A stretch of 64,000 nucleotides of DNA, from positions 62,001 through 126,000 of the forward strand of contig CAJYPV010000010.1 of the NCBI GenBank assembly GCA_913776825.1, written 5' to 3'. A program made the translations under genes and the position numbers. This DNA comes from Burkholderiaceae bacterium (GTDB lineage: Bacteria; Pseudomonadota; Gammaproteobacteria; Burkholderiales; Burkholderiaceae_C). Positions 48,988 to 58,141 of this stretch are shown in pieces; the first letter of the stretch is position 1; every line of letters starts with the position of its first letter. The notes under the pieces are model-generated. The model had not been told where the DNA came from, ran no database searches, and worked only from the letters and a program-made list of their open reading frames with translations.

Positions 48988-50943
48988 ATGAATGCGTCGA
49001 TGAATCCCAAGAAGATCGTGGCCGGCGTGATCGCGGCCATCGCGCTGTTCGCCTTTCCGCTGGCGTCCGGCAATCCCTATTACATCCACCTGGTCGAGAC
49101 CATCATGATCTACGCGATCGTGCTGTTCGGCCTGGACATCGTGGTCGGCTACACCGGTCAGGTGTCGCTCGGCCATGCGGGCCTTTTCGGCGTGGGGGCC
49201 TACACGGCCGGCGTGCTGGTGATGAAGCTGGGCCTGCCGGTCTATCTCACGCTGCCGGCGGCGGTGGCGGTCTCGGCGCTGTTCGGCGCGCTGCTCGCGT
49301 TGCCGGCGTTGCGGGTGACCGGTCCGTATCTGGCGATGGTGACGCTGGCCTTCGGCACCATCATCCAGATCCTGATCAACGAGATGGACTTCCTCACCAA
49401 CGGCCCGATGGGCATCACCCTCACCAAGCCGAAGGTCGGTGAGCGGCCGATGAACGAGGACGAGTACTACTGGCTGGTCGCGGTGCTGCTGATCGCCTCG
49501 CTGGTCTTCGTGCACCGGCTGCTGCGCTCGCACCTGGGCCGCGCGTTCGAGGCGCTGCGCGGCAGTCCGGTCGCGTCGGACTGCATGGGCGTGTCGGTCT
49601 ACCGCTACAAGGTCTATGCCTTCGTCATCAGCGCCGGGCTGGCGGGGCTGGCGGGCGCGCTGTATGCGTATTCCGAGCAGTACATCTCGCCCAACACCTA
49701 CAACTTCGAGCTGACGGTGATGTTCCTGCTGGCCATCATCATGGGCGGCCGCAAGACCCGCACCGGCGCGCTGCTGGGCGCGGCCATCATCGTGCTGCTG
49801 CCCAAGGCGCTGGACGATGTGACGCTGTTCCGCTGGGTGTCGGTGATCTTCGCGCTGCTGGTGCTTGCGGCCACGACCGTCGCGGTGCGTCGCGGCAAGG
49901 CCGGCGGCCTGCAGGCGGCGATTCCGGTGGTGGGCAGCCTCGCGCTGGCGGGCCTGTCCTTCGTGCTGCAGACGATGACCGACTGGCGGCTGTCGATCTT
50001 CGGCCTGATCACCTTGTTCGTCGTGTACTACCTGCAGGACGGCATCGTCGGTTTCGTGCGTCATGCGCTGCATCTGAAGGCGCGGCCGCTGGGCGAGGGC
50101 GGTCCGGTCGGCGAGCGGCCGGCCGATGCGATCGCCACGGCCGGCGCGCTCGCCGAGGGCGGGGGAACCGGGTCGGGCGACGTGCTGCTCGATGCGCGCG
50201 GCGTGCTGATGCAGTTCGGTGGCCTGAAGGCCTTGAACCAGGTCGACCTGCAGGTGCGACGCGGCACGGTGCACGGCCTGATCGGCCCGAACGGCTCGGG
50301 CAAGAGCACGATGATGAATGTGCTCACCGGCATCTATGTGCCCACCGCCGGCACCTTGAGCTTTGGCGGGCGGTCGCTGGTGGGGCGGACATCTGCGGAC
50401 ATCGCGCTCTCCGGCATCGCCCGCACCTTCCAGAACGTGCAACTGTTCGGCGAAATGAGCGCGCTGCACAACGTGATGGTGGCGCTGCATCACAGCTTCG
50501 GCAGCCACCTGGTGCAGGTGGCGCTGCATGCGCCGCGCTACAAGGCGGAGGATGCCGCGGCCCGTGCACGGGCGCTCAGTCTGCTGGAGTTCGTCGGCCT
50601 GGCCGAGCTGGCGCAGGAAGAGGCCCGCAACCTGCCTTATGGCAAGCAGCGCCTGCTGGAGATCGCCCGCGCGCTGGCGCTGGATCCGCAACTGCTGTTG
50701 CTGGATGAGCCCGCTGCCGGCCTGACCGCGCCCGACATCAAGGAGCTGATGCGCATCATCGGCAAGATCCGCGATCACGGCATCACCGTGATCCTGATCG
50801 AGCACCACATGGATGTGGTGATGGGCATCTGCGACACCGTCTCGGTGCTGGACTTCGGCCAGAAAATCGCCGAGGGCCGACCCGCGCAGGTGCAGGCGGA
50901 TCCGAAGGTGATCGAGGCCTACCTCGGCGGCCAGGCGGCTTGA
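48988..50943 (+). CDS. fused branched-chain amino acid permease (LivM) and ATPase (LivG)
   Basis: 651-residue fusion. Residues 1-310 are a LivM permease with the signature DIVVGYTGQVSLGHAGLFGVGAYTAG near 48-73. Residues about 314-354 add one or two extra hydrophobic segments not found in separate LivM. A Gly/Pro-rich linker follows (about 360-395), then a LivG ATPase: Walker A GPNGSGKS near 432, signature LPYGKQRLLEIARAL, Walker B LLLLDEPAAGL near 570, and the LivG C-terminal extension. The joined reading frame has no internal stop. It starts 6 bases after livH, and LivF follows after 14 bases. Confidence 0.93.
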   Translation: MNASMNPKKIVAGVIAAIALFAFPLASGNPYYIHLVETIMIYAIVLFGLDIVVGYTGQVSLGHAGLFGVGAYTAGVLVMKLGLPVYLTLPAAVAVSALFGALLALPALRVTGPYLAMVTLAFGTIIQILINEMDFLTNGPMGITLTKPKVGERPMNEDEYYWLVAVLLIASLVFVHRLLRSHLGRAFEALRGSPVASDCMGVSVYRYKVYAFVISAGLAGLAGALYAYSEQYISPNTYNFELTVMFLLAIIMGGRKTRTGALLGAAIIVLLPKALDDVTLFRWVSVIFALLVLAATTVAVRRGKAGGLQAAIPVVGSLALAGLSFVLQTMTDWRLSIFGLITLFVVYYLQDGIVGFVRHALHLKARPLGEGGPVGERPADAIATAGALAEGGGTGSGDVLLDARGVLMQFGGLKALNQVDLQVRRGTVHGLIGPNGSGKSTMMNVLTGIYVPTAGTLSFGGRSLVGRTSADIALSGIARTFQNVQLFGEMSALHNVMVALHHSFGSHLVQVALHAPRYKAEDAAARARALSLLEFVGLAELAQEEARNLPYGKQRLLEIARALALDPQLLLLDEPAAGLTAPDIKELMRIIGKIRDHGITVILIEHHMDVVMGICDTVSVLDFGQKIAEGRPAQVQADPKVIEAYLGGQAA

Positions 50944-50957
50944 ACCGGAACACAGAC

Positions 50958-51680
50958 ATGCTGAAGATCGATCAACTGCATGCCGGCTACGGCAAGGTCG
51001 AGGTGCTGCACGGCATTTCGGTGGAGGTGCCGAAGGGCAAGGTGGTCACGCTGATCGGCTCCAACGGCGCCGGCAAGACCACCACGATGCGCGCGGTCTC
51101 GGGAATGATCGCGCCCAGCGCCGGCGCGATCACCCTCAACGGCAAGCGCATCGACGGGCTCGAGTCGTATCACATCGCCCGGCTGGGGCTGGCGCATTCG
51201 CCGGAAGGCCGCCGCGTCTTCGCCACCATGTCGGTCACCGACAACCTGCGGCTGGGCGCGTTCCCGCGCTACACCGGCGCCCGTCCGCGCGGCGATGTGG
51301 AAGCCGACCTGGAGCGCGCGATGGAGCTGTTCCCGCGCCTGAAGGAGCGCCGCCAGCAACTGGCGGGCACGCTGTCGGGTGGCGAGCAGCAGATGCTGGC
51401 CATGGCGCGCGCGACCATGCTCAATCCCGAGGTGGTGCTGCTGGACGAGCCCTCGATGGGCCTCGCGCCGATCCTGGTGGACGAGGTGTTCCGCATCATC
51501 GAACGGCTCAAGGCGCAGGGCGTGACCATGCTGCTGGTCGAGCAGTTCGCCGCCGCCGCACTGGCGGTGGCCGACTACGGCTATGTGCTGGAGAACGGTC
51601 GGATCTCGCTGCACGGCCCGGCCGAGCAACTGCGCACCGATCCGGCGGTGAAGGCGGCGTATTTGGGCGGGGGGCACTGA
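50958..51680 (+). CDS. livF: branched-chain amino acid ABC transporter ATPase, LivF type
   Basis: 240-residue ATPase with Walker A GSNGAGKTT (about residues 36-44), signature LSGGEQQMLAMARA, Walker B VVLLDEPSMGLAP and the H-loop-equivalent LVEQFAAAA. The LivF-type C-terminus GPAEQLRTDPAVKAAYLGG is typical. The ATG at 50958 has GGAA a short distance upstream; a TTG at 50940 would overlap the preceding stop codon. It completes the transporter together with the ATPase half of the fusion. Confidence 0.95.
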   Translation: MLKIDQLHAGYGKVEVLHGISVEVPKGKVVTLIGSNGAGKTTTMRAVSGMIAPSAGAITLNGKRIDGLESYHIARLGLAHSPEGRRVFATMSVTDNLRLGAFPRYTGARPRGDVEADLERAMELFPRLKERRQQLAGTLSGGEQQMLAMARATMLNPEVVLLDEPSMGLAPILVDEVFRIIERLKAQGVTMLLVEQFAAAALAVADYGYVLENGRISLHGPAEQLRTDPAVKAAYLGGGH

Positions 51681-51713
51681 CCATCGAAGGTCAATCGCAG
51701 GTCGCGACGACCT
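51678..51713. promoter_or_regulatory. two palindromes between livF and the LysR gene
   Basis: TGACC...GGTCA (51678-51693) includes the livF stop codon, and AGGTCG-CGA-CGACCT (51699-51713) is a perfect 6-bp inverted repeat with a 3-base centre. Both contain AGGTC/GACCT, as in paired half-sites for a DNA-binding dimer; they could also be hairpins ending the liv message. A LysR gene follows directly. Confidence 0.35.
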
Positions 51714-51799
51714 GACTGCGTCGTTCGAACGCTTCGATTGATCGCTGCGTGGGCGATAGACTGCTGGACCTCTTGAAACTGTTCGCGCACGGTGAACAA

Positions 51800-52753
51800 A
51801 TGGCCAGCACGCTGCCTTCGATCGAAACCCTGCAGATCTTCGTCCGCGTGGCGCAACTGGCCAGCTTCACCCAGGCGGCGGCCAGCCTCGGGCTGCCCAA
51901 GGCCAGCGTCTCGACGGCCGTTCAACGGCTGGAGGCGAACCTCGGCACGCGTCTGTTCCATCGCACGACGCGGCGGGTCCAGCTGACGCAGGATGGCCAG
52001 GTCTGCCTGGACCGCTGCCAGGATCTGCTGGCCGACATGGACGACATGCAGACGCTGTTCCAGCCCGCCGCCAGTGGATTGCGCGGTCGGCTGCGGGTGG
52101 ACCTGCCGATGCGATTCGCGCGTGATCTGGTGATTCCGCATCTGCCGGACTTCCTGTCCGACCATCCCGATCTGGAAATCGAGCTCAGCAGCACCGACCG
52201 CCGGGTGGATGTGGTGCGGGAAGGCTTCGATTGCGTGCTGCGGGTCGGCGCGCTGTCCGATTCCAGCCTGGTGGCCCGACCGCTGGGCCTGCTGCCGATG
52301 ATGAATTGCGTCAGTCCGGGCTACCTCGCGGCGCACGGCGAGCCGCGCTCGCTGGCGGACCTGTCGCAGCATCGGTTGATTCATTACGTCGGCACCTTGG
52401 GTCAGCGCTCATCGGGCTTCGAATGGATGGATGCGCAAGGCGTCGTGCATGTCGAGGCGATGGGCGGCACGCTGACGGTCAACAACTCCGAGGCCTATGC
52501 CGCTGCGTGCCTGGCTGGGCTGGGCATCATCCAGGTGCCGCGTCACGGCAATGCGGCGGAGGTGGCGGCCGGACGCCTGTGCGAGATCCTGCCCGCCCAT
52601 TGCGCCGCGCCGATGCCGGTGCATCTGCTCTATCCGCACCGGCGGCAGTTGCCGCGTCGCGTGCAGGCCTTCATGCAATGGCTGAGCGCTTTGCTGGCGC
52701 CGCGTTTGATGCCGGTATCCTCAGGCTCACCCACGCCGACCGGGTCCGCCTGA
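51800..52753 (+). CDS. LysR family transcriptional regulator
   Basis: 317 residues. The N-terminal winged helix (about 5-65: FVRVAQLASFTQAAASLGLPKASVSTAVQRLEANLGTRLFHR, quoted as a region) is followed by the standard helical linker and two-part effector domain (about 95-300). It belongs to the group with ASVSTAVQRLE, close to regulators of aromatic or quinone metabolism, but the ligand is unknown. The ATG at 51800 has only a weak GGTGA upstream; a GTG at 51749 would add 17 residues. It may read the palindromes upstream for autoregulation. The last residues are Ser/Pro/Thr-rich. Confidence 0.88.
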   Translation: MASTLPSIETLQIFVRVAQLASFTQAAASLGLPKASVSTAVQRLEANLGTRLFHRTTRRVQLTQDGQVCLDRCQDLLADMDDMQTLFQPAASGLRGRLRVDLPMRFARDLVIPHLPDFLSDHPDLEIELSSTDRRVDVVREGFDCVLRVGALSDSSLVARPLGLLPMMNCVSPGYLAAHGEPRSLADLSQHRLIHYVGTLGQRSSGFEWMDAQGVVHVEAMGGTLTVNNSEAYAAACLAGLGIIQVPRHGNAAEVAAGRLCEILPAHCAAPMPVHLLYPHRRQLPRRVQAFMQWLSALLAPRLMPVSSGSPTPTGSA

Positions 52754-52809
52754 GTCGGGTCGCCTGATTGCCCATGCGAGAGGGGCCACGGCCTCATCTC
52801 GTGAATGCC

Positions 52810-52842
52810 TGATCGCCTGATCCCTTTGATCGCTTGATCGTT
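52810..52842 (+). repeat. degenerate octamer run in the leader of the GGDEF gene
   Basis: The units TGATCGCC (52810), TGATCCCT (52818), TGATCGCT (52827, one extra T before it) and TGATCGTT (52835) form a degenerate array. TGATTGCC at 52765 and CTGAT at 52856-52860 are outlying copies. It lies about 55 bases after the LysR stop codon and just before the TTG start of the GGDEF gene. Confidence 0.7.
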
Positions 52843-52867
52843 CGACATCTGCCGCCTGATTCTCGTT

Positions 52868-54538
52868 TTGGACCAGCACCCTCTGCCCCAACAAGCCCGC
52901 GCCGCCTTCCTGGCGGGTGATGTCGACGCTGCCCATGCGGCGGGCGAAGAATGGCTGTTGCTCGCGCTGGAGCAGGCCGATGAGCGCCAGCAGGCGCAGG
53001 CGCTGCTGCACCTCGCCTGCTGCGACCGTGCGCTGCATCGACCCGGTGATGCGCGCCCGCGCAGCGAGGTCGCGGCCCGGCTGTTCCGGCTGCAAGGCGA
53101 TGCGCAGGGCGAGGCCGGCGCGTTGTCGGTGCTCGCGCACAGCGCCTCGCTGGCCAGTCATCATGAGGAAGCCATCGAAGCTGCCTTGCTCGGCTTGCGC
53201 CTGGCGCAATGGCGCGGTGACGGTGCCGCGCTGGCCGTGGCGTTGCGGGATCTGGGCGCCTGTTATGTGTGGGCGCGCAGTTTCGACAAGGCGGCCGAGG
53301 TGCTCCGCCAGGCCGCCGATGCCGCCAATGCCTGCAAGCCGCCGCAGAGTCCGCTGAGCGCCTGCCTGTGGCTGGCCTTGGGTGAACTCCTGCGCATGGC
53401 GTGCGAGCGCGAGCAGCGCGGCCAGTTGCCGACGCGCGGGGCGCTGGAAGGTCATCTGATCAATGCGCGCCATCTGTTGGCGCATGACGACGCGGCGCAG
53501 GCGCGGGAAAGCCACCATGAAGCCGATCGCGAGCAGGTGCGCGAATGGGAATGCTGGTGGACGCTGATGCAGACACTGTCCCAGATCTGGAAAGGCGCCT
53601 CGGCGCTCGCGCAGCCAGAGCTGCAGCAGGCCCTGGCGCTGCTGCCGCCCCAGGAGCGGCACTGGCTGGCCGCGCTGGCGGGCTGGGTGCAGACCGAGCT
53701 GGCCTGGTCGCGGCGCCTGTGGCCGCAAGCGCGTCGTGCCGCGTCGCAACTGGTGGCGCTGGCGGATGCCGGCCAGCATGAGCCGTTGGCGCAACTGGGC
53801 GAGCTCATCGCCAGCCAGATCGAGGAACAGCAGGGTCAGCCGCAGCGCGCCCTGCAGCGCTTGCGCGATTTGCGCGAGCGCGAAGCCCGTGTGCGCATCG
53901 CCAGCCTGGCCAGTCGCGCGGAGGCGGTGCAGTGGCAGCTCGAGGCCCGTCGCAGTGAACGCGACCGCGCCCAACTGGCGGACGAGGCGCAGCGCCTGAC
54001 GCGGCTGTCGATGGAGGATCCGCTCACCAGCCTGGACAACCGCCGCAGCTTCGAGCAGCAGGTGCGGGCGCAGTTGTCGCGCGCGGAGGGCGGCGGGGTG
54101 TTGAGCCTGGCGCTGATCGATGTCGATCATTTCAAGCAGGTCAACGATCAGCACTCGCATGTGGTGGGCGATCAGGTACTCAACCAGATTGCCCGTCTGA
54201 TGCGCCAGCATGTGCGGGAGCAGGATCTCGCGGCACGTCTGGCCGGCGATGAATTCGTGCTGTTGCTGCGCGGCGCCACCGTCGACATCGCGTCCCAGGC
54301 CTGCCACCGTCTGGCCGAGGCGGTGCAACGGCAGGACTGGTCGCAGGTGTCGGAGGGGCTGTCCGTCAGCATCAGCATCGGCGTGGCCCAGAGCCAGCCG
54401 GGCGACACCCTGGAGACCTTGCTGGCTCGCAGCGATGCCGCGATGTACGCCAGCAAGCGTCAGCGTCACGGTGACGTCGCTGGCCTGTCGCAGGAGATGG
54501 CCGCGCTGGTGGATGGCGAGGGGTCTGCGCCGGATTGA
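52868..54538 (+). CDS. diguanylate cyclase with helical (TPR-like) N-terminal region
   Basis: 556 residues. The first 330 residues are predicted helical repeats (for example AREQ/HHEEAIEAALLGLRLAQ units) like TPR-type sensors of soluble cyclases, followed by a coiled coil (about 335-380). The GGDEF domain begins at MEDPLTSLDNRRSFEQQ (382) and its active loop is AGDEF, near residue 460, a variant that is usually active. No inhibitory RxxD site is obvious before it. There is no membrane helix. The only start for this frame is TTG at 52868, without a Shine-Dalgarno, so the N-terminus is uncertain. Makes cyclic di-GMP in the cytoplasm. Confidence 0.82.
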   Translation: MDQHPLPQQARAAFLAGDVDAAHAAGEEWLLLALEQADERQQAQALLHLACCDRALHRPGDARPRSEVAARLFRLQGDAQGEAGALSVLAHSASLASHHEEAIEAALLGLRLAQWRGDGAALAVALRDLGACYVWARSFDKAAEVLRQAADAANACKPPQSPLSACLWLALGELLRMACEREQRGQLPTRGALEGHLINARHLLAHDDAAQARESHHEADREQVREWECWWTLMQTLSQIWKGASALAQPELQQALALLPPQERHWLAALAGWVQTELAWSRRLWPQARRAASQLVALADAGQHEPLAQLGELIASQIEEQQGQPQRALQRLRDLREREARVRIASLASRAEAVQWQLEARRSERDRAQLADEAQRLTRLSMEDPLTSLDNRRSFEQQVRAQLSRAEGGGVLSLALIDVDHFKQVNDQHSHVVGDQVLNQIARLMRQHVREQDLAARLAGDEFVLLLRGATVDIASQACHRLAEAVQRQDWSQVSEGLSVSISIGVAQSQPGDTLETLLARSDAAMYASKRQRHGDVAGLSQEMAALVDGEGSAPD

Positions 54539-54572
54539 TCGGTGGGACGCTTGACCGGGCCGTTGCCCGGCG

Positions 54573-55865
54573 TCAACGCCCTTGCTCCCCCGCCCGCCGC
54601 AACAACAACGCCTTCTCCCGTTCATTGCCCGCCATCGCGGCGGCGCGTTCGAATTCCTCTCGCGCTTCGATCGGTCGGCCGAGTTTGGCCAGCAGATCGG
54701 CGCGCACGCTGGGCAGCCAGTGGTACTGCTGCAGCGCGGGCTCGTCCATCAAGGGATCGACCAGCGCCAGCCCCGCCGCCGGGCCACGGGCCATCGACAC
54801 CGCGACCGCATGGTTCAGCGCCACGACCGGTGACGGCTGTCGCGCAACGAGCGCTTCATAGAGCGTGGCGATGCGCATCCAGTCGGTGTCCTCGGCCCGA
54901 GTCGCCCGTGCATGGCAGGCCGCGATCGATGCCTGCAGCGCGTACGGGCCCAGGCGAGGCATCCCGTCCGGCGACGCCGCCAGATGCTCGGCCTGCGACA
55001 GCGCCTCCAGACCGCGCTGAATCAGCGGCGCATCCCAGCGGCTGCGATCCTGCGCCAGCAGCAACACCGGCTCGCCTTGCGCATCCACGCGGGCGGCGAG
55101 GCGCGAGGCCTGCAAGGCGAGCAGCGCCTCCAGGCCGTGGACCTCGGACTGCTGCGGCGCCAGCGTCACCAGCCGGCGGGCCAGTCGCAGCGCTTCGTCG
55201 CACAGGTCGGTGCGCATCCAGTGCTCGCCGCGGGTGGCGGTGTAGCCCTCGTTGAAGATCAGGTAGATCACCTCCAGCACCGCGACCAGCCGATCGGCCA
55301 GTTGCTCTCGCGCCGGCAGCTCGAACGGCACCCCGGCTTCGCCGAGCGTGCGCTTGGCGCGGACCAGGCGCTGCGCCACCGTCGCCTCCGATTGCAGGCA
55401 GGCCCGTGCGATCTCGGCGGTGGAGAGCCCCGCCACCATCTTGAGCGTCAAGGCCACGCGGGCCTCCAGGCTCAGCACCGGATGGCAGGCGCAGAACATC
55501 AGCCGCAGCACGTCGTCGCCGATGTCGCGCGCGGCACGGGTCTCGTCGAGGTCACCGACGAAATTGGGCACGATCATCGCCTCGCGCGCGTCCAGCTCAT
55601 GCCCCCACTGCGTCAGCTTCTCGCTGCTGAGCTTGGCATGGCGCAGCCGGTCCAGCGCACGGTGCTTGGCCGTGGTCATCAGCCAGGCCGCCGGCTTGTC
55701 CGGCAGACCCTGGCGCGGCCAGGTTTCCAGCGCCGCGACCAGGGCGTCCTGCGCCAGTTCCTCGGCCAGGGCCACGTCCCGAGTCATGCGGGCCAGCGCG
55801 CCGATGATCTGGGCGGACTCGCTGCGCCAGACCGTCTGGAGGGCGCGATGCGTTTCGTCGCTCAT
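54573..55865 (-). CDS. ECF sigma factor, ECF42-like with C-terminal helical extension
   Basis: 430 residues. Sigma region 2 (about 15-85: LAEELAQDALVAALETWPR, LDRLRHAKLSSEK) and region 4 (about 125-180: LTLKMVAGLSTAEIARACLQSEATVAQRLVRAKRTL) are followed by a conserved extension (DUF6596, including VIYLIFNEGYTATRGEHWMR) and a TPR-like C-terminus ending with EKALLLRRAGEQ. This is the architecture of ECF42 factors, which have no anti-sigma factor and are linked to DGPF proteins; such a gene (the YciI-like one) lies directly upstream. Control is thought to come from the C-terminal extension. The ATG at 55865 is chosen from the family N-terminus. Confidence 0.88.
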   Translation of the reverse strand: MSDETHRALQTVWRSESAQIIGALARMTRDVALAEELAQDALVAALETWPRQGLPDKPAAWLMTTAKHRALDRLRHAKLSSEKLTQWGHELDAREAMIVPNFVGDLDETRAARDIGDDVLRLMFCACHPVLSLEARVALTLKMVAGLSTAEIARACLQSEATVAQRLVRAKRTLGEAGVPFELPAREQLADRLVAVLEVIYLIFNEGYTATRGEHWMRTDLCDEALRLARRLVTLAPQQSEVHGLEALLALQASRLAARVDAQGEPVLLLAQDRSRWDAPLIQRGLEALSQAEHLAASPDGMPRLGPYALQASIAACHARATRAEDTDWMRIATLYEALVARQPSPVVALNHAVAVSMARGPAAGLALVDPLMDEPALQQYHWLPSVRADLLAKLGRPIEAREEFERAAAMAGNEREKALLLRRAGEQGR

Positions 55866-55911
55866 GGGGGATCCGTCCGTCGCGATGCGGGGCTGAGGGG
55901 AGACGCCCGGC

Positions 55912-56280
55912 TCAGCCGGCCTTGGATTCCACGAAGCAGGGCGCCAGCGCGCGGACTTCCACCGTGCACCATTCCGCCGCCGGACACTCCCGGGCGATCG
56001 CCAGCGCCGCCTCGCGGCTGTCGACATTCAGCCAGAAGAAGCCGCCCACCATTTCCTTGGCTTCGGCGAACGGACCGTCCACCGTGCTGACGCGGCCGTC
56101 GCGCCGCGTGACGCGGGTCGCGCCATTCACCGACTGCAGCGACTGCGCACTGTGCAGCAGCCCCTGCGATTGCAGCTGAGCCGCGAAGGCCGTCATGCGG
56201 GCATAGGCGGCCTGGCCTTCTTCGGGCGTTCGCGCCTCACGTTGGCCCACAGGTTCATTGATCAGCAGGAGGTAGCTCAT
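55912..56280 (-). CDS. YciI/DGPF domain protein, partner of the ECF42-like sigma factor
   Basis: 122 residues. The family core is MSYLLLINEP at the start, RVSTVDGPFAEAKEMVGGFFWLNV in the middle (the DGPF motif), and CPAAEWCTVEVRAL near the end. These small dimeric alpha-beta proteins are the usual neighbours and targets of ECF42 sigma factors; no enzymatic activity is established. It lies 46 bases upstream of the sigma factor gene on the same strand, so both are probably in one transcript. The ATG at 56280 gives the family length. Confidence 0.92.
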   Translation of the reverse strand: MSYLLLINEPVGQREARTPEEGQAAYARMTAFAAQLQSQGLLHSAQSLQSVNGATRVTRRDGRVSTVDGPFAEAKEMVGGFFWLNVDSREAALAIARECPAAEWCTVEVRALAPCFVESKAG

Positions 56281-56509
56281 CGGGTGTCTCCGTCGCGCAA
56301 TGGCGGCATTGGACACCAAACGCCCCGCCCCCAGCCCTCGTCCCCTTGGGGGGATCGACCCGCAGGTGGCCGGGACACGCCCCGATCCCACCGTCGGACA
56401 CGCTCCACGCCTACCGATCCAGCGGGCGAGCGGCGCTCAGGATCGCTCGCTGACGGCGCACGCTTGCGTAGGATCGCGGGTTCGCTCGATTCAACAAGGA
56501 AGGACATCC

Positions 56510-56848
56510 ATGCCCGCGTTTCTCGCCAACGTCTCCGCCTGGTGGTTGCTGGCCGTGGCCGGCGTGCTGGAGGTGGTCTGGTCGATCAGCATGAAGGCGT
56601 CCGACGGCTTCAGCAAGCCGCTGGCCACCGGGGTCACGCTGGTGGCGGCCTGGGCCAGCTTCTGGCTGCTGGGGTTGTCGCTCAAGACCCTGCCCGTCGG
56701 CACCGCCTATGCGGTGTGGACCGGCATCGGCGCGGTCGGCGCTGCGGCGCTGGGCATGGCGCTGTTCAATGAGCCGGCGACGCTGGCGCGCATCGGCTGC
56801 ATCCTGCTGATCGTGGCGGGCATCCTCGGCCTGAAGCTGCTGCACTGA
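56510..56848 (+). CDS. sugE: small multidrug resistance protein, Gdx/SugE type
   Basis: 112-residue, four-helix inner-membrane protein. The conserved glutamate is in GVLEVVWSISMKASDGF (about residue 22), which is the Gdx (SugE) rather than the Qac/EmrE signature; Gdx proteins export guanidinium. The N-terminus has about ten extra residues before the first helix. AGGA lies 5-6 bases before the ATG. I searched the 230 bases upstream for a ykkC-type guanidine riboswitch and saw no ACGR-loop hairpins. Convergent with the SpmA/SpmB gene. Confidence 0.9.
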   Translation: MPAFLANVSAWWLLAVAGVLEVVWSISMKASDGFSKPLATGVTLVAAWASFWLLGLSLKTLPVGTAYAVWTGIGAVGAAALGMALFNEPATLARIGCILLIVAGILGLKLLH

Positions 56849-56893
56849 ACGCGGCGACCGCCCTCACCGCGCGGTGGCCGATCGCCGCCGCGC

Positions 56894-58141
56894 TCACTTG
56901 AAGAACCAGTAGCCGACCAGGATCGCGCCGACCAGTCCGACCAGATCGGCGATCAGGCCGCAGGTCAGCGCATAGCGGGTCTTGCGGATGTTCACGCTGC
57001 CGAAGTAGACCGCCAGCACATAGAAGGTGGTCTCGGTCGAGCCCTGGATGATCGCCGCGAGCTTGCCCTGGAAGCTGTCGACGCCGTAGGTCTTCATCAC
57101 ATCCACCATCAGCCCGCGCGCGCCGCTGCCGGACAAGGTCTTCATCAGGCCCACCGGCAGTGCCGGCACGAAGTCGGTCGGCAGACCCATCGCGCCGACG
57201 GCCGCGGCGATGCCGCGCACCACATAGTCCATGCAGCCGGTGGTGCGGAACACCGAGATCGCCACCAGGATCGCGACCAGGTAGGGAATGATCTGCACCG
57301 CCACGCCGAAGCCTTCCTTGGCGCCTTCGACGAAGCTCTCGTAGACATTGATCCGCCGCCAGGCGCCCACGGCGATGAACATCACGATGATGCTCAGGAT
57401 CACCAGGCTGCCCAGCAGGCCGATGGTCTGCGCCATCACCTCGGGCGGATAGCTGTGCAGCCAGACAAACAGCCCGGTCATCAGCCCGATGAAGCCGACG
57501 AAGAAGGCCAGCACCGGCGCGGTGAACAGATTGATCCGTTGATAGACCGCCACCGCCACCAGCCCGGCGACGAAGGAAATGAAGGTGCCGACCAGCGTCG
57601 GCAGGAAGATGTCGGCCGCATTGAAGCCGACCAGCCCCTGATCCACCGCCAGCGCCTGCCGGATGGCGATGACCGAGGTCGGGATCAGGGTGATGCCCGC
57701 CGTGTTGAGCACCAGGAACATGATCATCGCGTTGCTGGCGGTGTCCTTGCGCGGATTCAGCTCCTGCAGCTCCGCCATCGCCTTCAGGCCCAGCGGCGTC
57801 GCGGCATTGTCCAGACCCAGCATGTTGGCGGAGAAGTTCATCACCATCGAGCCGCCCGCCGGATGGCCGCGCGGCACCTCCGGAAAGATGCGTGCAAAGA
57901 ACGGCGCCATCACTCGCGCGAACAGCTGGATCACGCCGGCCTGTTCACCGATCTTCATGATGCCCAGCCACAGGCTCATCACCCCGACCAGGCCGAGTGA
58001 GATGTCGAAGCCGGTCTTGGCCGTGTCGAAGATGCCGCTGAGCACCTGGGCAAAGATGGTCAGGTCACCCTGCAGCAGTCGCGCCAGGGCCACCACGAAG
58101 CCGATCAGGAAGAACCCGATCCAGATGTAGTTCAGAACCAT
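56894..58141 (-). CDS. fused spore maturation-like protein (SpmA-SpmB, nucleoside-recognition domains)
   Basis: 415-residue inner-membrane protein with about eight to ten helices. Both halves of the Gate/nucleoside-recognition fold are recognisable: the N-terminal half has MVMNFSANMLGLDNAATPLGLKAM (SpmA), and the C-terminal half has PVGLMKTLSGSGARGLMVDVM and STETTFYVLAVYFGSVNIRKTR (SpmB). In Bacillus SpmA and SpmB are separate; fused versions are common in Gram-negative bacteria that do not sporulate, where the function is unknown. The start at 58141 is chosen because upstream sequence is the repeat-containing intergenic region. Confidence 0.9.
   Translation of the reverse strand: MVLNYIWIGFFLIGFVVALARLLQGDLTIFAQVLSGIFDTAKTGFDISLGLVGVMSLWLGIMKIGEQAGVIQLFARVMAPFFARIFPEVPRGHPAGGSMVMNFSANMLGLDNAATPLGLKAMAELQELNPRKDTASNAMIMFLVLNTAGITLIPTSVIAIRQALAVDQGLVGFNAADIFLPTLVGTFISFVAGLVAVAVYQRINLFTAPVLAFFVGFIGLMTGLFVWLHSYPPEVMAQTIGLLGSLVILSIIVMFIAVGAWRRINVYESFVEGAKEGFGVAVQIIPYLVAILVAISVFRTTGCMDYVVRGIAAAVGAMGLPTDFVPALPVGLMKTLSGSGARGLMVDVMKTYGVDSFQGKLAAIIQGSTETTFYVLAVYFGSVNIRKTRYALTCGLIADLVGLVGAILVGYWFFK

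Noticed and set aside
47938..50808. 956-codon minus-strand frame opposite the liv genes
   Set aside because: Gln/His/Arg-rich shadow of the liv genes with no ribosome site or recognisable domain.
56281..56509. Possible guanidine (ykkC-type) riboswitch before the Gdx/SugE gene
   Set aside because: Several GC hairpins can be drawn, but none has the conserved ACGR loops or the ykkC core; the AGGA before the ATG is not sequestered in an obvious way.
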